Origin: an uncultured Pseudomonadales bacterium
Lineage (GTDB): Bacteria; Pseudomonadota; Gammaproteobacteria; Pseudomonadales; Balneatricaceae
Reading direction: 5' to 3'
DNA length: 47,325 nt
Assembly: GCA_938084925.1 (NCBI GenBank)
Contig: CALKFY010000077.1
Coordinates: forward strand, 1-47,325
This document shows, piece by piece, positions 37,906 to 46,582 of the stretch; positions within the stretch are counted from its first letter, which is position 1, and each line of letters starts with the position of its first letter. The translations under genes and the position numbers were made by a program. The notes under the pieces are model-generated. The model searched no databases and was not told where the DNA came from. It worked only from the letters and a program-made list of their open reading frames with translations.

Positions 37906-39338
37906 TTTTGACGTTGTTCCAAAGCCAAGAAGTTATCAATACCAGCGATTTTATCTTCCGCATGGTGATTCACATAAATCACCGAAGTTTCGCTACCAGA
38001 GCAGATCTTTTCGATCAAGGCTAATACCAACTGACGGTTCATATCATCTAAACCTAAGCAGGGTTCATCTAGAATTAACAGAGGTGGGTGCTTGACCATG
38101 GCGCGGGCAATCAATAATAAGCGCTGGTCACCATAGGACAGTTTTTGGAAAGGGGTGTCTGCACGGTCGCTCATGCCCAGCACGGCCAACCACTGGTCGG
38201 CAATTTTCTTTTCTTGGTCAGAGGCCTTGGTGTACAAGCCAATGCTGTCATGGAAACCAGAAATAATGACATTGCGTAGGCTTATTTGTACGCGGTATTC
38301 CCACTGTAGGGCAGTGGATACGTAACCAATAAATTGCTTAATCTGCCAGATGCTTTCACCACTGCCACGCTTAAAGCCAAACACAAATATGTCGTTGGTG
38401 TAGCATTGTGGGTGATCGCCATTGATGATGGACAAGATGGCGGTCTTGCCCGAGCCATTAGGACCGCTAAGCTGCCAGTGCTGGTTGCGTTCAATGGTCC
38501 AGTTAAGTTGGTCGATGAGCTTAAATTCATCGTACTTGATGGTTAAGTCAGTCAGTTTTACTAGGGGCTGATCCATCGGTAGTTTGGGAATAGCCGACTC
38601 GGCTTCGGCTTCTGGAATATCAAGATCTGAAGTCTTGATATGTAACAGCTGATAGAGGTTGTCGTAAGCCTCTTGGTCAGACTTGTCTACCTGATGTTGT
38701 AATTCGCCTTGGTCCATATAGGCAATATGGGTAATGAACTCGGGGATCTCGTCAAAACGGTTGAGTATTAGCACCATGGGTACTTTGGTGACTAGTTCGT
38801 TTAAATAACCTTGCAGCATGGCTAATGTATCTGCATCAAGGCCGTCAAAAGGTTCGTCTAGCAACAATAATTGTGGCTTGCAGGACAGGGCGCGAATAAT
38901 CATCACCTTGCGAGATTCGCCCGTGGATAGTTTGCGAAAGGCGCGGTCTAGAATATATTCAAGTTCGAACTTAGCGATCATGGCATGGGCAGTGTCAGGG
39001 TCGAGGCAATCATTAAAAATGATATCTCGAACTGGTGTGCCTTCGCTGATAATGTCCATGATATCGGCGTCGTCTTTCTTACGTTCCTTGTCGATCAGCT
39101 CTTCTTGTGCCTCAAAGGACACCACGCCAATGCGTTCTGGTAAACCACTGATTTGACCATCGGTAATATCACCTGCGCCTGCTAAGGAGGCTGCCAAAGC
39201 GGATTTCCCGGCACCATTGGTACCCGTAATCACCCAGTGGTGCTGGTCTTCAATGGCCCAGTTGATATTGTGCAACTGGAAGCGTTGGTCAAAATCAACG
39301 CTTAAGTTTTCGACGGTGATGGTCATGGTGTTACTCAC
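37902..39338 (-). CDS. modF: ModF-like double ABC ATPase
   Basis: The 478-residue protein has two ABC ATPase domains and no membrane part. The first has Walker A GTNGAGKS near residue 36, signature LSTGESRKV and Walker B LLLLDEPFDGLD. The second has GPNGSGKT, signature LSYGDQRLL and LLILDEPCLGLD. Sequence layout fits ModF (PhrA) of E. coli, whose role in molybdate handling remains unclear. No modABC genes are near. The downstream thioredoxin overlaps its stop. Confidence 0.82.
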   Translation of the reverse strand: MSNTMTITVENLSVDFDQRFQLHNINWAIEDQHHWVITGTNGAGKSALAASLAGAGDITDGQISGLPERIGVVSFEAQEELIDKERKKDDADIMDIISEGTPVRDIIFNDCLDPDTAHAMIAKFELEYILDRAFRKLSTGESRKVMIIRALSCKPQLLLLDEPFDGLDADTLAMLQGYLNELVTKVPMVLILNRFDEIPEFITHIAYMDQGELQHQVDKSDQEAYDNLYQLLHIKTSDLDIPEAEAESAIPKLPMDQPLVKLTDLTIKYDEFKLIDQLNWTIERNQHWQLSGPNGSGKTAILSIINGDHPQCYTNDIFVFGFKRGSGESIWQIKQFIGYVSTALQWEYRVQISLRNVIISGFHDSIGLYTKASDQEKKIADQWLAVLGMSDRADTPFQKLSYGDQRLLLIARAMVKHPPLLILDEPCLGLDDMNRQLVLALIEKICSGSETSVIYVNHHAEDKIAGIDNFLALEQRQK

Positions 39339-39344
39339 GTTATT

Positions 39345-39400
39345 TTGTAGGTCGGGTTTTAATCCGACGTGCTGTTGTCGGACTAAAGTCCGACCTACAA
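39345..39400. repeat. GTAGGTCGG-type repeat, copy 1
   Basis: TTGTAGGTCGG (39345-39355) and CCGACCTACAA (39390-39400) are exact inverted ends. Inside, two smaller hairpins form: GTCGG/CCGAC around GTTTTAAT, and GTCGGACT/AGTCCGAC. It is non-coding, between modF and ilvC, and abuts the ilvC terminator. A second, longer copy is at 43308-43401. Confidence 0.8.
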
Positions 39401-39425
39401 AAAAGCCAGGCGAACCTGGCTTTTT
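39399..39425 (-). terminator. Rho-independent terminator of ilvC
   Basis: Read on the minus strand, AAAAAGCCAGG pairs with CCTGGCTTTTTT around a TTCG loop. It lies 22 bases after the ilvC stop and overlaps the edge of the GTAGGTCGG repeat. Confidence 0.9.
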
Positions 39426-39447
39426 ATTTATTGTTTAATCCAGTGGA

Positions 39448-40920
39448 TTATACAATCTTCTTCATGTCAGCCATGTAACCACGCAGTTCGGAGCCGATGG
39501 CTTCAACTGGGTGTGCACGTAGGGCTGCGTTCACTTCGATCAAGCGCGCGTTATCAACACCAGTGTCGTCCATGCTTAGGCCACGACCGATAACGTCGGT
39601 GCTGATGTCCTTCATGAAATCGCCTAGTAGTGGCAAACAAGCGTGGTTGTACAGGTAGCAACCGTATTCTGCAGTGTCAGAGATAGTGGCGTTCATTTCG
39701 TACAACTTCTTACGCGCAATGGTGTTAGCGATAAGTGGCGTTTCGTGCAAAGACTCGTAGTAAGCAGAATCCGCGATGATGCCAGCAGCAGTCATGGTTT
39801 CGAAAGCCAATTCAACACCGGCTTTAACCATAGCAACCATGAGGATGCCGTGGTCGAAGTATTCTTGCTCAGAGATTTCTACATCACCAGCAGGCATTTT
39901 TTCAAATGCAGTTTCTGCTGTGTCGGCACGCCAGCCTAGTAGGTTAACGTCGTCGTTAGCCCAGTCAGCCATCATAGTGCTAGAGAAAGTACCGTCCATG
40001 ATGTCGTCCTGGTGCTTGTTGTAAAGCGGACGCATGATGACTTTCAATTCTTCAGACAGGTCAAAAGCTTTGATCTTGGCAGGGTTGGACAAACGGTCCA
40101 ACATGTTAGTAACACCACCATACTTAAGTGCTTCGGTGATAGTTTCCCAACCGAACTGGATCAACTTGGAAGCGTAACCAGCGTCAACGCCTTCTGCGAT
40201 CATCTTGTCGTAGCACAACAAAGAACCAGTTTGCAGCATGCCGCAAAGGATAGTTTGCTCGCCCATCAAGTCAGACTTAACTTCAGCGATAAAGGAAGAC
40301 ATCAGTACGCCAGCCTTGTGGCCGCCAGTACCAACAGCGTATGCCTTAGCCATGGCTAGGCCTTCACCTTGAGGATCGTTGTCTTCGTGTACGGCGATTA
40401 GCGTAGGTACACCGAAGCCACGTACGTATTCTGCACGTACTTCAGAACCTGGGCACTTAGGTGCAACCATGATTACTGTTAGGTCATCACGGATCTGCAT
40501 GCCTTCTTCTACGATGTTGAAACCGTGGGAATAGGACAAGCAAGCGCCTTGCTTCATAAGCGGCATAACAGCATTAACAACAGGAGTGTGTTGCTTATCT
40601 GGAGTTAGGTTTAACACTACGTCAGCAGTAGGGATCAATTCTTCGTAAGTACCAACGGTAAAACCGTTGTCAGTAGCGTTCTTCCAAGACTGGCGCTTTT
40701 CAGCAATGGCAGCGGCACGTAGCGTGTAGGATACGTCCAAACCAGAATCACGCAAGTTCAAACCTTGGTTAAGGCCCTGTGCGCCACAACCGATAACAAC
40801 GATCTTTTTGCCTTTAAGTGCGTCAACACCATCAGTGAACTCGTCAAGATGCATGAAACGGCACTTGGCCAATTGTTCTAGCTGCTCACGTAGAGGCAGG
40901 GTGTTAAAGTAGTTAGCCAT
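39448..40920 (-). CDS. ilvC: Ketol-acid reductoisomerase (class II)
   Basis: IlvC converts acetolactate and acetohydroxybutyrate in the isoleucine/valine pathway using NADPH and magnesium. The 490-residue length identifies the long class II form, in which the C-terminal knotted domain is duplicated, as in E. coli. Seen are the NADPH-binding [17 protein letters not shown], the segment [13 protein letters not shown] and the metal-binding acidic residues in [22 protein letters not shown] lies ahead of the ATG. The ilvY regulator gene is divergent. Confidence 0.98.
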   Translation of the reverse strand: MANYFNTLPLREQLEQLAKCRFMHLDEFTDGVDALKGKKIVVIGCGAQGLNQGLNLRDSGLDVSYTLRAAAIAEKRQSWKNATDNGFTVGTYEELIPTADVVLNLTPDKQHTPVVNAVMPLMKQGACLSYSHGFNIVEEGMQIRDDLTVIMVAPKCPGSEVRAEYVRGFGVPTLIAVHEDNDPQGEGLAMAKAYAVGTGGHKAGVLMSSFIAEVKSDLMGEQTILCGMLQTGSLLCYDKMIAEGVDAGYASKLIQFGWETITEALKYGGVTNMLDRLSNPAKIKAFDLSEELKVIMRPLYNKHQDDIMDGTFSSTMMADWANDDVNLLGWRADTAETAFEKMPAGDVEISEQEYFDHGILMVAMVKAGVELAFETMTAAGIIADSAYYESLHETPLIANTIARKKLYEMNATISDTAEYGCYLYNHACLPLLGDFMKDISTDVIGRGLSMDDTGVDNARLIEVNAALRAHPVEAIGSELRGYMADMKKIV

Positions 40921-40984
40921 TGCTGATACTTCCTTAAAATAATATTAGAAAAACAACTCAGCGGGTTTGCTGATTGATGGGGCT

Positions 40985-41013
40985 ATTTTACCTGTGGTTT
41001 TGTGTTCCGTAAA
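40985..41013 (-). promoter_or_regulatory. Candidate ilvC promoter
   Basis: On the minus strand TTTACG (41013-41008) and TAAAAT (40990-40985) are separated by 17 bases. Both boxes are imperfect, as expected for a promoter that depends on an activator such as IlvY. Confidence 0.5.
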
Positions 41014-41031
41014 TTGATATATGTGCAATGT

Positions 41032-41054
41032 AGTGTTTCAAAATATGAAATACT
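41032..41054. promoter_or_regulatory. Candidate IlvY operator
   Basis: AGTGTTTCA-AAATA-TGAAATACT is a 23-base inverted repeat with one mismatch. It contains a T-N11-A type LysR box and lies between the ilvC promoter and the ilvY start. Binding by IlvY is inferred from position and symmetry. Confidence 0.5.
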
Positions 41055-41080
41055 GTTTGTCTTGTGCTAATATCATGGCC

Positions 41081-41980
41081 ATGGATATTCGCAGCCTTAA
41101 GTACTTTCTTTCTCTCGCTGATAATCTGCATTTTGGTAAAGCCAGCGCCGAAAGCCATATCAGTATTTCTACCCTCTCAAGGCAGATTCGTCAGCTTGAA
41201 GATGAGCTGGGGGCGAGTTTGTTTGTACGGGACAATCGCTCGGTACAGCTCACTCATGAAGGGCATTTATTTGTACAGTATGCTCGCGATGCTGTTGCTC
41301 AGTGGAGTTCGGTGCGTAACCAGTTGGCGGCCTTAGGTGGTGATTTGCAAGGTGAGGTAAGCCTGTATTGCTCTGTTACGGCAGTTTATAGCTTGCTCTA
41401 TGATCTATTTAAAGAAGCCCGCGAAGCCTTCCCTGGTATTGAAATCAAATTACATACGGGTGACCCCGACCATGCCATCGAACGGGTAATGGCCGGTGAA
41501 GAAGATATGTCGATTGCAGCCCATCCTTTGACTTTGCCTAGAGGCTTGGCGTTCAAGCCTATTACCGAGTCCCCTTTGGTATTCATTAAGCCGTTAGAAG
41601 AAGTTGAGGCTTGGGATTTACCTCTAAAGATCAGTAAGCAAAGCAATGATTTTGTGGAGGCTTGGTCACAAGCACCTATGATCGTGCCAGAAGCCGGTTT
41701 GTCTCGGAAACGACTAGATGCATGGTTTCGTAATCTAGGTATCACCCCTCGGGTTTATGCTCAGGTATCGGGTAATGAAGCCATCGTAACCATGGTGAGC
41801 TTGGGTCTAGGAGTAGGGCTGGTGCCCGAAATTGTATTAGATAACAGCCCCGTGGCCGATCGCGTCCAAGTTGTGCCTGTACAACCGCAGTTAGAGTCAT
41901 ACCATGTTGGCGTATTTGTGCAGACCAAGAATCTTAACAATCCGCTAGTGCAGGCTTTTTGGTCGCTGCTGCCAGAGTAG
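41081..41980 (+). CDS. ilvY: LysR-type regulator IlvY
   Basis: IlvY activates ilvC in response to acetolactate-type substrates. The 299-residue protein begins MDIRSLKYFLSLADNLHFGK and has the winged helix-turn-helix with SISTLSRQIRQLEDELG, followed by the substrate-binding domain. Length and the DNA-binding segment fit E. coli IlvY (297 aa). Upstream in-frame ATGs at 41021, 41045 and 41075 exist, but 41081 fits the family start. Divergence from ilvC supports the name. Confidence 0.9.
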   Translation: MDIRSLKYFLSLADNLHFGKASAESHISISTLSRQIRQLEDELGASLFVRDNRSVQLTHEGHLFVQYARDAVAQWSSVRNQLAALGGDLQGEVSLYCSVTAVYSLLYDLFKEAREAFPGIEIKLHTGDPDHAIERVMAGEEDMSIAAHPLTLPRGLAFKPITESPLVFIKPLEEVEAWDLPLKISKQSNDFVEAWSQAPMIVPEAGLSRKRLDAWFRNLGITPRVYAQVSGNEAIVTMVSLGLGVGLVPEIVLDNSPVADRVQVVPVQPQLESYHVGVFVQTKNLNNPLVQAFWSLLPE

Positions 41981-41985
41981 CCCGC

Positions 41986-42015
41986 AGTCTTTGCGAACGA
42001 AGTGAAGCAATCTCT
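41986..42015. repeat. Decayed CATTGCGAG-type repeat fragment
   Basis: The stretch GTCTTTGCGAACGAAGTGAA followed by GCAATCTC resembles one end of the CATTGCGAG-type element with substitutions. It lies in the 70-base gap between ilvY and the toxin gene. It is a weak match. Confidence 0.35.
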
Positions 42016-42050
42016 TTGGAGTGGTGAGGCCCATTATCTGAGTAGAGCTA

Positions 42051-42338
42051 CTACTGATCTTTTTCACTCTCCTTGGTGTGCCAGACGCGAAGGATATAGA
42101 TGGTATCTTGATTGAGTAGATAACGTACGGTGTAATTGCTTATGTAGAGATCGCGAATGCTCTCAGGATCTGGTGCTTTTAATACGGGCAGGCCTATTTG
42201 TGGAAAGTGTGCAAGTTTTGCCATTCCTTCTTGAAGGTCCACAGCGATACGACGGGCTGCGTATGGGTTTTCACTTTCTACAAATTCAACGACTCGATGT
42301 AAGTCGTTAATTGCCTCTGGAGAGTATTGAATCTTCAT
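42051..42338 (-). CDS. ParE/RelE-family toxin
   Basis: The 95-residue protein has the RelE/ParE fold pattern: N-terminal YSPEAINDLHRVVEFVESEN, GIKLxxFPxIG-like AHFPQIGLPV, and the C-terminal IRDLYISNYTVRYLLNQDTI followed by ILRVWHTKES. ParE-type toxins poison gyrase and RelE-type toxins cleave mRNA; sequence alone does not decide, though the form looks ParE-like. The start overlaps the antitoxin stop by four bases, the normal order for such pairs. Confidence 0.85.
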   Translation of the reverse strand: MKIQYSPEAINDLHRVVEFVESENPYAARRIAVDLQEGMAKLAHFPQIGLPVLKAPDPESIRDLYISNYTVRYLLNQDTIYILRVWHTKESEKDQ

Positions 42339-42604
42339 GCTTTTGGTGGTGCTATCCTTGCGCCAGTACCCCAGCTGTTCAGCCAGGTATTCACATCATC
42401 TTCTTCTACAGATAGACCCGCGTTAACGGACTCGATTGCTTCAAGCGTAGCAGTCCAGCGCGCATCTTCCATAGATTGCTTCTGTAAATATTCTTTTATA
42501 GCTTGGTTGATCAGATAGTTTTTGCTTCTATCCATGCGTTTGGCGAGGGACTCCAAAGGTTGATCAATGTCGCTTGATAATCGAATACTGGTAATGCTAC
42601 TCAT
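42335..42604 (-). CDS. Ribbon-helix-helix antitoxin
   Basis: The 89-residue protein starts MSSITSIRLSSDIDQPLESL and follows with AKRMDRSKNYLINQAIKEYL, the pattern of a CopG/RHH DNA-binding domain. The C-terminal half would bind the toxin. A longer start at 42616 is possible, but its ATG touches a perfect palindrome with no Shine-Dalgarno, whereas 42604 has GGAA upstream. It would repress its own operon through that palindrome. Confidence 0.85.
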   Translation of the reverse strand: MSSITSIRLSSDIDQPLESLAKRMDRSKNYLINQAIKEYLQKQSMEDARWTATLEAIESVNAGLSVEEDDVNTWLNSWGTGARIAPPKA

Positions 42605-42615
42605 GGTTTTTTCCA

Positions 42616-42650
42616 TTATGTACTAATATGTATTACATATTAGTACATAA
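42616..42650. promoter_or_regulatory. 35-base perfect palindrome, toxin-antitoxin operator
   Basis: TTATGTACTAATATG (42616-42630) and its exact reverse complement (42636-42650) flank TATTA. It lies directly before the antitoxin gene and has repeated TACT/AGTA and ATATG/CATAT half-sites, as expected for cooperative binding of RHH dimers. Confidence 0.8.
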
Positions 42651-42662
42651 AATGAGAATGTG

Positions 42663-43289
42663 CTAGAAATGGTCTTTTATAAGCTTATCCATACCAGAGA
42701 TGAAGTCTCTTTTACCACCAAAAGATGGGTGGCGGATGCTGGTTATATCTTGATTCGGAAAAGCTAAGCGTGCGCATTTGCTGCCCTTGTGGCCGATGCC
42801 AGCAATGATGTCAGGTTTATAAATTTTCGCTAAGGACTGTAAGTAAGCAATGCCTTGCTGAATTTCTTGGCTGTTAGGCGCGCGATTGCTGAATGGGTTG
42901 TTAGTATGATGAGGATGAAAGGGAAAGGAATTCCAAAACAGTGGGGTAATGTTGCGCTGGGTTAGGTAGTCCCACACCATGGTGGCCGTATTTTCGCCTG
43001 CTAGATCTTTAATTTTTACTTGCTGACCTAGCTTTTGCAATAATGGATGTTCAAAGCGGCTGAAAATCTCACCACTCGAAAAGGGGATGCCTGTGAGTTT
43101 GCAGCCTTTGTGGCCCGGTGCTTCGCCGACCAATAGTATCTTGGGGTTTTCATCTACTTGCAGCATGGCTTCTAGATAGTAACGTAGGTTTGTTGCTAGC
43201 TGCCTAGTAAGGTAAGGGTTGCCAATGGTAGCGGTGTTGGGTTGCTGTTTAAGTTGGCGGATGAACTTTTGAATAGCGTATTGGCTCAT
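42663..43289 (-). CDS. Uracil-DNA glycosylase superfamily protein
   Basis: The 208-residue protein has the superfamily motifs. The N-terminal VGEAPGHKGCKLTGIPFSSG contains the GEAPG motif, followed by WNSFPFHPH and GIGHKGS. The C-terminal IRHPSFGG motif carries the conserved histidine. It would excise uracil or a related base, though no iron-sulfur cysteine set is seen. The open frame continues into the neighbouring repeat up to 43325; MSQYAIQKFIRQL at 43289 is the likely start. Exact subfamily unknown. Confidence 0.75.
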   Translation of the reverse strand: MSQYAIQKFIRQLKQQPNTATIGNPYLTRQLATNLRYYLEAMLQVDENPKILLVGEAPGHKGCKLTGIPFSSGEIFSRFEHPLLQKLGQQVKIKDLAGENTATMVWDYLTQRNITPLFWNSFPFHPHHTNNPFSNRAPNSQEIQQGIAYLQSLAKIYKPDIIAGIGHKGSKCARLAFPNQDITSIRHPSFGGKRDFISGMDKLIKDHF

Positions 43290-43307
43290 AGGCCCTATGG
43301 TATGCGG

Positions 43308-43401
43308 TTGTAGGTCGGGTTTCAACCCGACTTGTCGGCTGGCTAGCCCAACTGAAATATGGTTGGGCTAAGGTGTAGTCGGACTTAAGTCCGACCTACA
43401 A
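43308..43401. repeat. GTAGGTCGG-type repeat, copy 2 (longer)
   Basis: TTGTAGGTCGG (43308-43318) and CCGACCTACAA (43391-43401) are the same ends as at 39345-39400. Compared with copy 1 the middle carries an extra hairpin, TAGCCCAAC with GTTGGGCTA. It lies between the glycosylase gene and the rpsT terminator. Confidence 0.8.
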
Positions 43402-43405
43402 GCAC

Positions 43406-43431
43406 AAAAAAACCGGCCTTAGCCGGTTTTT
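43406..43431 (-). terminator. Rho-independent terminator of rpsT
   Basis: On the minus strand AAAAACCGGC pairs with GCCGGTTTTT around TAAG, followed by more Ts. It lies 18 bases after the rpsT stop. Confidence 0.92.
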
Positions 43432-43449
43432 CTTAAGCGTCTGTAAATA

Positions 43450-43710
43450 TTACAGAGCTTTGATCTTCGTGTTCAAGCGGCTCTTATGACGAGCAGCTTT
43501 GTTCTTAGTGAAGATGCCTTTAGTTACACTCTTGTCCATTACGGAAACGGCAGTAGCGTAAGCAGCTTGAGCAGCTTCTTTATCACCAGCTTCGATAGCT
43601 GCGATAACTTTCTTTAAATATGTGCGTGCCATGGAGCGCAGACTTGCATTGTGACTGCGACGTTTTTCAGCTTGGCGAGCGCGTTTCTTTGATCCAGCGG
43701 AATTTGCCAC
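43450..43710 (-). CDS. rpsT: 30S ribosomal protein S20
   Basis: S20 is a primary 16S-binding protein made of long helices. The 86-residue product starts [20 protein letters not shown] and ends with [20 protein letters not shown], as in the family. It has its own strong promoter and terminator and is divergent from murJ. Confidence 0.97.
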   Translation of the reverse strand: MANSAGSKKRARQAEKRRSHNASLRSMARTYLKKVIAAIEAGDKEAAQAAYATAVSVMDKSVTKGIFTKNKAARHKSRLNTKIKAL

Positions 43711-43775
43711 GATCTGGCTCCTATATCATTTGTTAAAAACACGGTATTTAAGGACGAGCCTTAAAGAGGTGCGGA

Positions 43776-43804
43776 ATTATTCCTTTTCACGGGCCTTTTG
43801 TCAA
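43776..43804 (-). promoter_or_regulatory. Sigma70 promoter of rpsT
   Basis: On the minus strand a perfect TTGACA (43804-43799) and AATAAT (43781-43776) are separated by 17 bases. The start would be about 60 bases before the rpsT ATG. Confidence 0.8.
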
Positions 43805-43923
43805 CGCCAATAGTTAAAATATTGCAGCTTTTGGCTATTAAGTTACGTGAGTGGAGTAATCTATCTGAAAAATGGGGTAATATGCTACTACTCTAAGCAA
43901 CTTTTTCTAAATCAGCAGCCCAT

Positions 43924-45507
43924 ATGTCATCACCAGACACCTCTTCAGAAAGCACGGCAGTGTCGTCGCCTTCGTTTATGCGCTCCAGTTTGGTGGTTGC
44001 TGCTATGACTATGTTATCTCGAGTGCTAGGTTTAGCACGTGACGTGGTAATTGCTGTGGTATTTGGTGCCGGCAATTCTGCCGATGCCTTCTTTGTGGCT
44101 TTTAAGATCCCTAACTTTTTACGTCGCTTATTTGCCGAAGGGGCTTTTAACCAAGCTTTTGTGCCGGTACTGGCCGAAGTAAGTGGTGAGAAAGATCATC
44201 AAGCTATGCGTGATATGGTGGCCAGGGTCTCTGGCAGTCTATTGCTTATTCTTTTTGTACTTACTTTGGTTGCGGTGCTTGCTGCGCCCTTGTTGGTATG
44301 GGTGTTTGCCCCTGGTTTTGGTGACCAGCCCGAGAAAATGGGCTTAACGGCAGATATGCTACGCCTGACCTTCCCCTATTTGTTACTGATATCCATGACT
44401 GGGTTCTTTGGTAGTTTGCTCAATCATGCTCGGCAGTTTGCTATTCCCGCTGCTACGCCGGTGTTGTTGAACCTGAGCTTGATTACTGCCGCCTGGTGGC
44501 TGGCGCCTAAGTTGGCGGTGCCCGTGACGGCTTTGGCTTGGGGGGTGTTAGTGGCAGGTTGTTTGCAGTTGGCTTTGCAGTTGCCCTTTGTGGCGCGTTT
44601 GGGTTTGTTGGCTAGGCCACGTATAGGTTTTTCCGATGGCCGTGTGAAGCAGGTTATGAAATTGATGCTGCCTGCTTTGTTTGGTGTTTCCGTAGCGCAA
44701 ATCAATTTGCTCTTGGATACTATTCTGGCGTCTTTGCTGCAGTCGGGTAGTGTGTCTTGGTTGTACTATTCCGATCGCTTAATGGAATTGCCTTTAGGTG
44801 TGTTTGGTATTGCCATTGCTACGGTGATTTTGCCGGGCTTGTCGCGTCAGCATAATGTGGATGATAAATCTGCCTTCTCTGCCACCTTGGATTGGGCAGT
44901 ACGCATGATTCTGTTAATTGGTATTCCCGCTGCCGTTGCTTTGTGGGTGTTGGCAGAGCCCTTGTTGGCAACGTTGTTTCACTATGGTGCTATGCAAGAT
45001 CGAGATGTATTACTCAGCGCGGCTAGTTTACGCGCTTACGCAGTGGGTTTGCTGGCCTTTATGTTGATCAAGGTGTTGGCTCCCGGCTTTTTTGCCCGCC
45101 AAGATATGCGCACCCCAGTACGCTATGGTGTTTGGGCCATGGCGGCTAACATGATATTTAACTTGTCCTTGATTTGGCATTTTGAGCACGTGGGTTTGGC
45201 GATGGCCACGGCTATGTCGGCATTTTTGAATGCGGGTTTGCTTGCAGCTGGCTTATGGCGTCAGCAGATATGGCAGCTGGCGCCTGGCTGGTGGCTATGG
45301 GGTTTGCGTTTGGTGTTGGCCAACGGCGCTCTGCTAGCCTTGCTTTTATGGTTGCGTGCACCTGTGCAGCAATGGCTGGAGTGGGGTTTGTGGCAGCGAA
45401 TTGAACAGCTAGCTATGTTGGTTGTAGGTGGTTTATTAACCTATCTATTAGTGTTGCTGCTAGCTGGCTTGCGAAAACGTCATCTGCAAGGCCCAAAAGC
45501 CGTATAA
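43924..45507 (+). CDS. murJ: Lipid II flippase MurJ
   Basis: MurJ moves the peptidoglycan precursor lipid II across the inner membrane. The 527-residue protein is highly hydrophobic, with about 14 membrane helices. It has the family motifs SRVLGLARDVVIAVVFGAGN, ADAFFVAFKIPNFLRRLFAE and EGAFNQAFVPVLAE near the N-terminus. There is little Shine-Dalgarno before ATG 43924. It lies upstream of ribF and ileS, a common gammaproteobacterial order. Confidence 0.95.
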   Translation: MSSPDTSSESTAVSSPSFMRSSLVVAAMTMLSRVLGLARDVVIAVVFGAGNSADAFFVAFKIPNFLRRLFAEGAFNQAFVPVLAEVSGEKDHQAMRDMVARVSGSLLLILFVLTLVAVLAAPLLVWVFAPGFGDQPEKMGLTADMLRLTFPYLLLISMTGFFGSLLNHARQFAIPAATPVLLNLSLITAAWWLAPKLAVPVTALAWGVLVAGCLQLALQLPFVARLGLLARPRIGFSDGRVKQVMKLMLPALFGVSVAQINLLLDTILASLLQSGSVSWLYYSDRLMELPLGVFGIAIATVILPGLSRQHNVDDKSAFSATLDWAVRMILLIGIPAAVALWVLAEPLLATLFHYGAMQDRDVLLSAASLRAYAVGLLAFMLIKVLAPGFFARQDMRTPVRYGVWAMAANMIFNLSLIWHFEHVGLAMATAMSAFLNAGLLAAGLWRQQIWQLAPGWWLWGLRLVLANGALLALLLWLRAPVQQWLEWGLWQRIEQLAMLVVGGLLTYLLVLLLAGLRKRHLQGPKAV

Positions 45508-45557
45508 ATCATCGATTTTTTAACTAGTGTAGGTCGCGTCCTGCGTGGCTTTAAGTA

Positions 45558-45563
45558 TATAAT
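45558..45563 (+). promoter_or_regulatory. Possible -10 box before ribF
   Basis: TATAAT lies about 60 bases before ribF, in the 115-base gap after murJ. No good -35 is seen at the right distance, so this is a weak call. Confidence 0.3.
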
Positions 45564-45622
45564 GGCTGGCTTTGTCGACAATCGTTTTGCCATTACTTTA
45601 GCTAGGTGAGTACGCCTCCACT

Positions 45623-46558
45623 ATGGAATTAATTCGCGGCCTTTATAATTTGCGTGATCATCACCGTGGTTGCGTTGCTACCATCGGTAATTTTGATGGT
45701 GTGCATCTAGGGCATCAGCAGGTGTTAACCCGCTTGCGCGAGCAGGCGCAAGAACGTAATTTGCCGAGTACGGTAATCCTGTTTGAACCTCAACCGTTGG
45801 AATTTGTAGCACCTGAGCGCGCCCCGCGACGTATTACTCGTTTGCGAGAAAAGCTACGTTTGTTGCAGGCCCAAGGCATTGATCGTGTTGTTTGTTTGCG
45901 TTTTGATGCCCAGCTACAAAATCTCGGTGCTATGGACTTTGTGCAGCGCTTGTTGATCGATGGGTTGGCAGTAAAGCACTTTGTGGTCGGTGATGATTTT
46001 CGATTTGGCCGTCAGCGCCAAGGTGATTTTGCCTTGTTGCAAGCCGCAGGTGAAGAGCATGGTTTTAGTGTACAAAGCACAACTAGCTGCTGCACAGACG
46101 GAGTGCGTGTATCAAGTACGGCAATTCGCCAAGCTCTTGCAAGCCATGATTTGGCTGCTGCGGAAAAATTGTTGGGCCGGGCATATGATGTAACTGGCAA
46201 GGTAGCCAAAGGCCAGCAGCTCGGGCGTACCATAGGTGTACCAACAGCTAATATTCGTTTGCAGAATAAACAGCCAGCCTTACAAGGTGTATACGCAACG
46301 CGTATTTTAGGCTTGGATGACAAGATTTATGAGGGGGTGGCTAACATTGGTTATCGCCCCACCGTTGCAGGTATAAAGCCGCAACTAGAAGTACATATTT
46401 TTGACTTGCAGGCAGACCTTTATGGTCGTCACCTACAGGTAGAGTTTTGTTTGTTTATTCGAGCAGAACAAAAATTTGCTGGTCTGCCCGAATTGCAGCA
46501 GCAAATTAGTAAAGACATTGCCGCCGCCAAAGATTTCTTTGCGGCAACAAAACATTAG
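45623..46558 (+). CDS. ribF: Bifunctional riboflavin kinase / FAD synthetase
   Basis: RibF makes FMN from riboflavin and then FAD. The 311-residue protein has the N-terminal FAD synthetase part (IGNFDGVHLGHQQVL, VGDDFRFGRQRQGDF) and the C-terminal riboflavin kinase part (about 185-305, with GRTIGVPTANI and GVYATRI). Length is normal. ileS starts 24 bases downstream, as in E. coli. Confidence 0.96.
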   Translation: MELIRGLYNLRDHHRGCVATIGNFDGVHLGHQQVLTRLREQAQERNLPSTVILFEPQPLEFVAPERAPRRITRLREKLRLLQAQGIDRVVCLRFDAQLQNLGAMDFVQRLLIDGLAVKHFVVGDDFRFGRQRQGDFALLQAAGEEHGFSVQSTTSCCTDGVRVSSTAIRQALASHDLAAAEKLLGRAYDVTGKVAKGQQLGRTIGVPTANIRLQNKQPALQGVYATRILGLDDKIYEGVANIGYRPTVAGIKPQLEVHIFDLQADLYGRHLQVEFCLFIRAEQKFAGLPELQQQISKDIAAAKDFFAATKH

Positions 46559-46582
46559 TTAATACGAAAATAGTGAAGATAC

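Noticed and set aside
42051-43289. A possible defence island (toxin-antitoxin plus DNA glycosylase)
   Set aside because: The two units have separate signals, there is no nuclease, methylase or other defence gene nearby, and the glycosylase-like family is ordinary repair.
43290-43325. N-terminal extension of the glycosylase-like protein
   Set aside because: It would be encoded by the GTAGGTCGG repeat. The start at 43289 is more plausible.
45508-45622. FMN riboswitch before ribF
   Set aside because: The 115-base gap shows no recognisable FMN-element sequence, and the class is usually found before riboflavin synthesis genes instead.
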